Below, one piece after another: positions 62,705 to 64,000 of a stretch of DNA of 64,000 nucleotides. The notes below the pieces were generated by a model. That model was given only the letters and a program-made list of their open reading frames with translations, ran no database searches and was not told where the DNA came from. A program made the position numbers and the translations under genes. Position 1 is the stretch's first letter. Every line of letters starts with the position of its first letter. Where the stretch lies: NCBI RefSeq assembly GCF_046719765.1, contig NZ_JABEBY010000016.1, positions 16,121-80,120 of the forward strand, given 5' to 3'. Source of the DNA: Halonotius sp046719765. Its GTDB lineage: Archaea > Halobacteriota > Halobacteria > Halobacteriales > Haloferacaceae.

Positions 62705-63523
62705 ATGAACGACACTAACACCGCACGAATCACCGTGGCGAATCAGAAAGGAGGCGCGGGGAAGACAACTGATGTCATTCATACTGGCGGCGCACTCTCC
62801 GCCCGAGGCCACGATGTCCTCTTGGTTGATATCGACTACCACGGGGGGCTCACCTGCTCGCTTGGCTACAACGAACTGTATTACGATACCGACCGTACGA
62901 CACTCTTCGATGTACTCGATTTCGACCAGATGGAGTCGGTGAACGAGATCATCGTCAAGCACGAGGAATTCGACATCCTTCCCGCCAGCGAGAAGCTCGC
63001 GAACAACAAGAACATCCAGACGTTGCTTGAGGCACCTAAAAGTCGTGAGCGCTTGGAGATGACGCTCGACGAGCTCGACAAAGACTACGACTACGTCATC
63101 GTCGACACGCCACCATCCCTGAACGTCCTCACCGACAACGCCCTCGTCGCGACCGGCAATGTCGTCATCCCCGTGATTCCCGAGAAGCTCAACGCCAACA
63201 GCCTCCAGATTTTCGCAAAGCAATTGAGTTCGCTAGAACCAGCCTACGGTGACATCAATCGGCTCGCTATAGTCTGTAATCGTGTAGAGCAGAACTCCGA
63301 ACACCGCGATACGATTGAGGAGATCAAATCGGCGTACTCGTTGCCGATTTTCGAGATCCCAAAGCGGACTGATCTCTCCCAATCGATTGGCGAGGGTGTG
63401 TCCGTCTTCGGCTACGGAAAGGAGAATCAGCGTGTCGAAGATGCACGCGACCTGTTCAACGAGATTGCCGACCTGTTTGACGAGACGTTTGAGAAGACCG
63501 CACCTGAGGAGGTGGAAGCATGA
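62705..63523 (+). CDS. parA: ParA-family partition ATPase
   Basis: 272 aa. Deviant Walker A: NQKGGAGKTTDVIHTG. Walker A': VLLVDIDYHGGLTCSLG. Walker B: YDYVIVDTPPSLNVL. It lacks an N-terminal DNA-binding extension, so autorepression would need the partner. The ATG at 62705 follows the repeat region by a few bases. It overlaps the next gene in ATGA. It segregates the replicon. Confidence 0.93.
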   Translation: MNDTNTARITVANQKGGAGKTTDVIHTGGALSARGHDVLLVDIDYHGGLTCSLGYNELYYDTDRTTLFDVLDFDQMESVNEIIVKHEEFDILPASEKLANNKNIQTLLEAPKSRERLEMTLDELDKDYDYVIVDTPPSLNVLTDNALVATGNVVIPVIPEKLNANSLQIFAKQLSSLEPAYGDINRLAIVCNRVEQNSEHRDTIEEIKSAYSLPIFEIPKRTDLSQSIGEGVSVFGYGKENQRVEDARDLFNEIADLFDETFEKTAPEEVEA

Positions 63524-63927
63524 GCGACGGCTGGGGCGATGCTTCTGGCATCGAGGGCAACTACGAGGAGGATGACGATGAGGTCGATTCCGGCGAAACG
63601 AGTGAGGTGAGGGAAACGGTGGAAACCAGTTCATCGACCGAAACGACCGGATCGACTTCAACGAGTGAAACGAACAAAACGAGCAAAACGAAGACGAACA
63701 TTAAGGACGAGTGGAACGGGCGAACGATCTACGTTCCCGACGATATTCTCGACGAGATGGAGGACACCTACCTTGAGTCCCAGCTGAAGCTCCGCAAGGC
63801 GGGGCAGGACGAGTTCAAGAAAAACCGCCACTTCTACCCACTACTCGTCCAGTTCGGTATTGAGGCACTCTCCGAGGCGGATGCCGAGGAAATCCAGGCT
63901 TGGCTTTCGGAAATCGGTGATGATTGA
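63520..63927 (+). CDS. ParA partner protein (candidate centromere-binding protein)
   Basis: 135 aa. The first 65 residues are disordered and Thr/Ser/Glu-rich (SSTETTGSTSTSETNKTSKT), encoded by the same GAAACGAAC-type repeats found upstream of parA. The second half is a compact helical domain (YVPDDILDEMEDTYLESQL, FKKNRHFYPLLVQFGIEALS) that resembles ribbon-helix-helix-type partners by size and position. It is not a ParB of the chromosomal type. Coupled to parA. Confidence 0.7.
   Translation: MSDGWGDASGIEGNYEEDDDEVDSGETSEVRETVETSSSTETTGSTSTSETNKTSKTKTNIKDEWNGRTIYVPDDILDEMEDTYLESQLKLRKAGQDEFKKNRHFYPLLVQFGIEALSEADAEEIQAWLSEIGDD
63658..63683 (+). repeat. Copy of the partition-locus repeat inside the partner gene
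   Basis: TTCAACGAGTGAAACGAACA then AAACGA, matching 62520-62545 with one difference. It lies within coding sequence and encodes STSETNKT. Confidence 0.75.
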
Positions 63928-63928
63928 C

Positions 63929-64000
63929 CTCCTCCTGCGCCTGAAGACGCAGGAATCCCGAGCGTTGGGATATTAAGCTTTGCACGTCACCCGGCGGTTG
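63929..64000 (-). mobile_element. End of another IS605-type element (continues past window)
   Basis: CCTCCTCCTGCGCCTGAAGA with the CCTGCG/CGCAGG hairpin and CAGGAATCCCGAGCGTTGGG is nearly the same as the 47888 end. On the minus strand the last bases may encode a TnpB C-terminus (RRVTCKA then TAA at 63975-63977). The gene itself lies to the right. Confidence 0.55.

Noticed and set aside
62621..63223. 200-aa minus-strand open frame
   Set aside because: Antisense to parA. The Val/Arg/Phe-rich translation mirrors the acidic parA codons and the repeats.

Overview
The window comes from a haloarchaeon (class Halobacteria). The predicted proteins are strongly acidic, several families are characteristic of this class (HalX response regulators, HTH-10/Bat-type and DUF7344-type regulators, TrmB), and the IS200/IS605 elements are of the haloarchaeal type. 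AT-rich TATA boxes lie about 26-30 bases before start codons, as in leaderless haloarchaeal genes. Two Orc1/Cdc6 genes, a clear origin with recognition boxes, a ParA partition locus, a plasmid-type B-family polymerase and many IS remnants suggest a megaplasmid or secondary replicon, or an integrated one.

Layout. 1-7.0 kb: two IS200/IS605 elements around a flippase, small membrane proteins and one copy of a 161-bp repeat. 7.2-15 kb: a stand-alone trpB, a selO fragment, the second 161-bp repeat, a three-gene cluster (C2H2/TPR-like protein, unknown possible nuclease, UPF1-like helicase) that may be a defence system, a membrane protein and a decayed AbiEi antitoxin gene. 16-29.3 kb: a signalling island with a 1281-aa LOV/PAS/GAF histidine kinase and HalX regulator, a 7TM histidine kinase, a receiver gene plus receiver-kinase pair, a complete stressosome-like operon (RsbR, RsbS, RsbT and an RsbT-RsbX fusion) and a second LOV histidine kinase. 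29.7-31.5 kb: an integrase fragment, a 40-residue zinc microprotein and small regulators.

31.8-41.8 kb: a surface-protein cluster with a SipW-type signal peptidase, five TasA/CalY-like substrates (two with von Willebrand A domains) and a Ser/Asp/Glu-rich secreted protein. It is separated from a DUF7344-type regulator by a helically phased array of seven CATACC repeats. 41.8-48.4 kb: regulators, small proteins, a DoxX-like protein and IS debris. 48.5-49.6 kb: a nitric oxide synthase oxygenase. 49.6-51.0 kb: a TnpB element that truncates a winged-helix regulator.

51.5-64 kb: the replication and partition region. Orc1/Cdc6 is flanked by about ten boxes of the form CCCCGTTTTCGAGTTGTAA around an AT-rich unwinding zone. 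PolB, a separately encoded 3'-5' exonuclease, a small conserved protein and a RecA-like protein follow. A 10-bp inverted repeat (TTAACCAACA, about 21 bp, TGTTGGTTAA) occurs before three transcription units here. A second Orc1/Cdc6 lies between two paralogous HTH proteins. ParA and a partner gene share a 26-bp repeat that may be the centromere. The last bases hold the end of another IS element.
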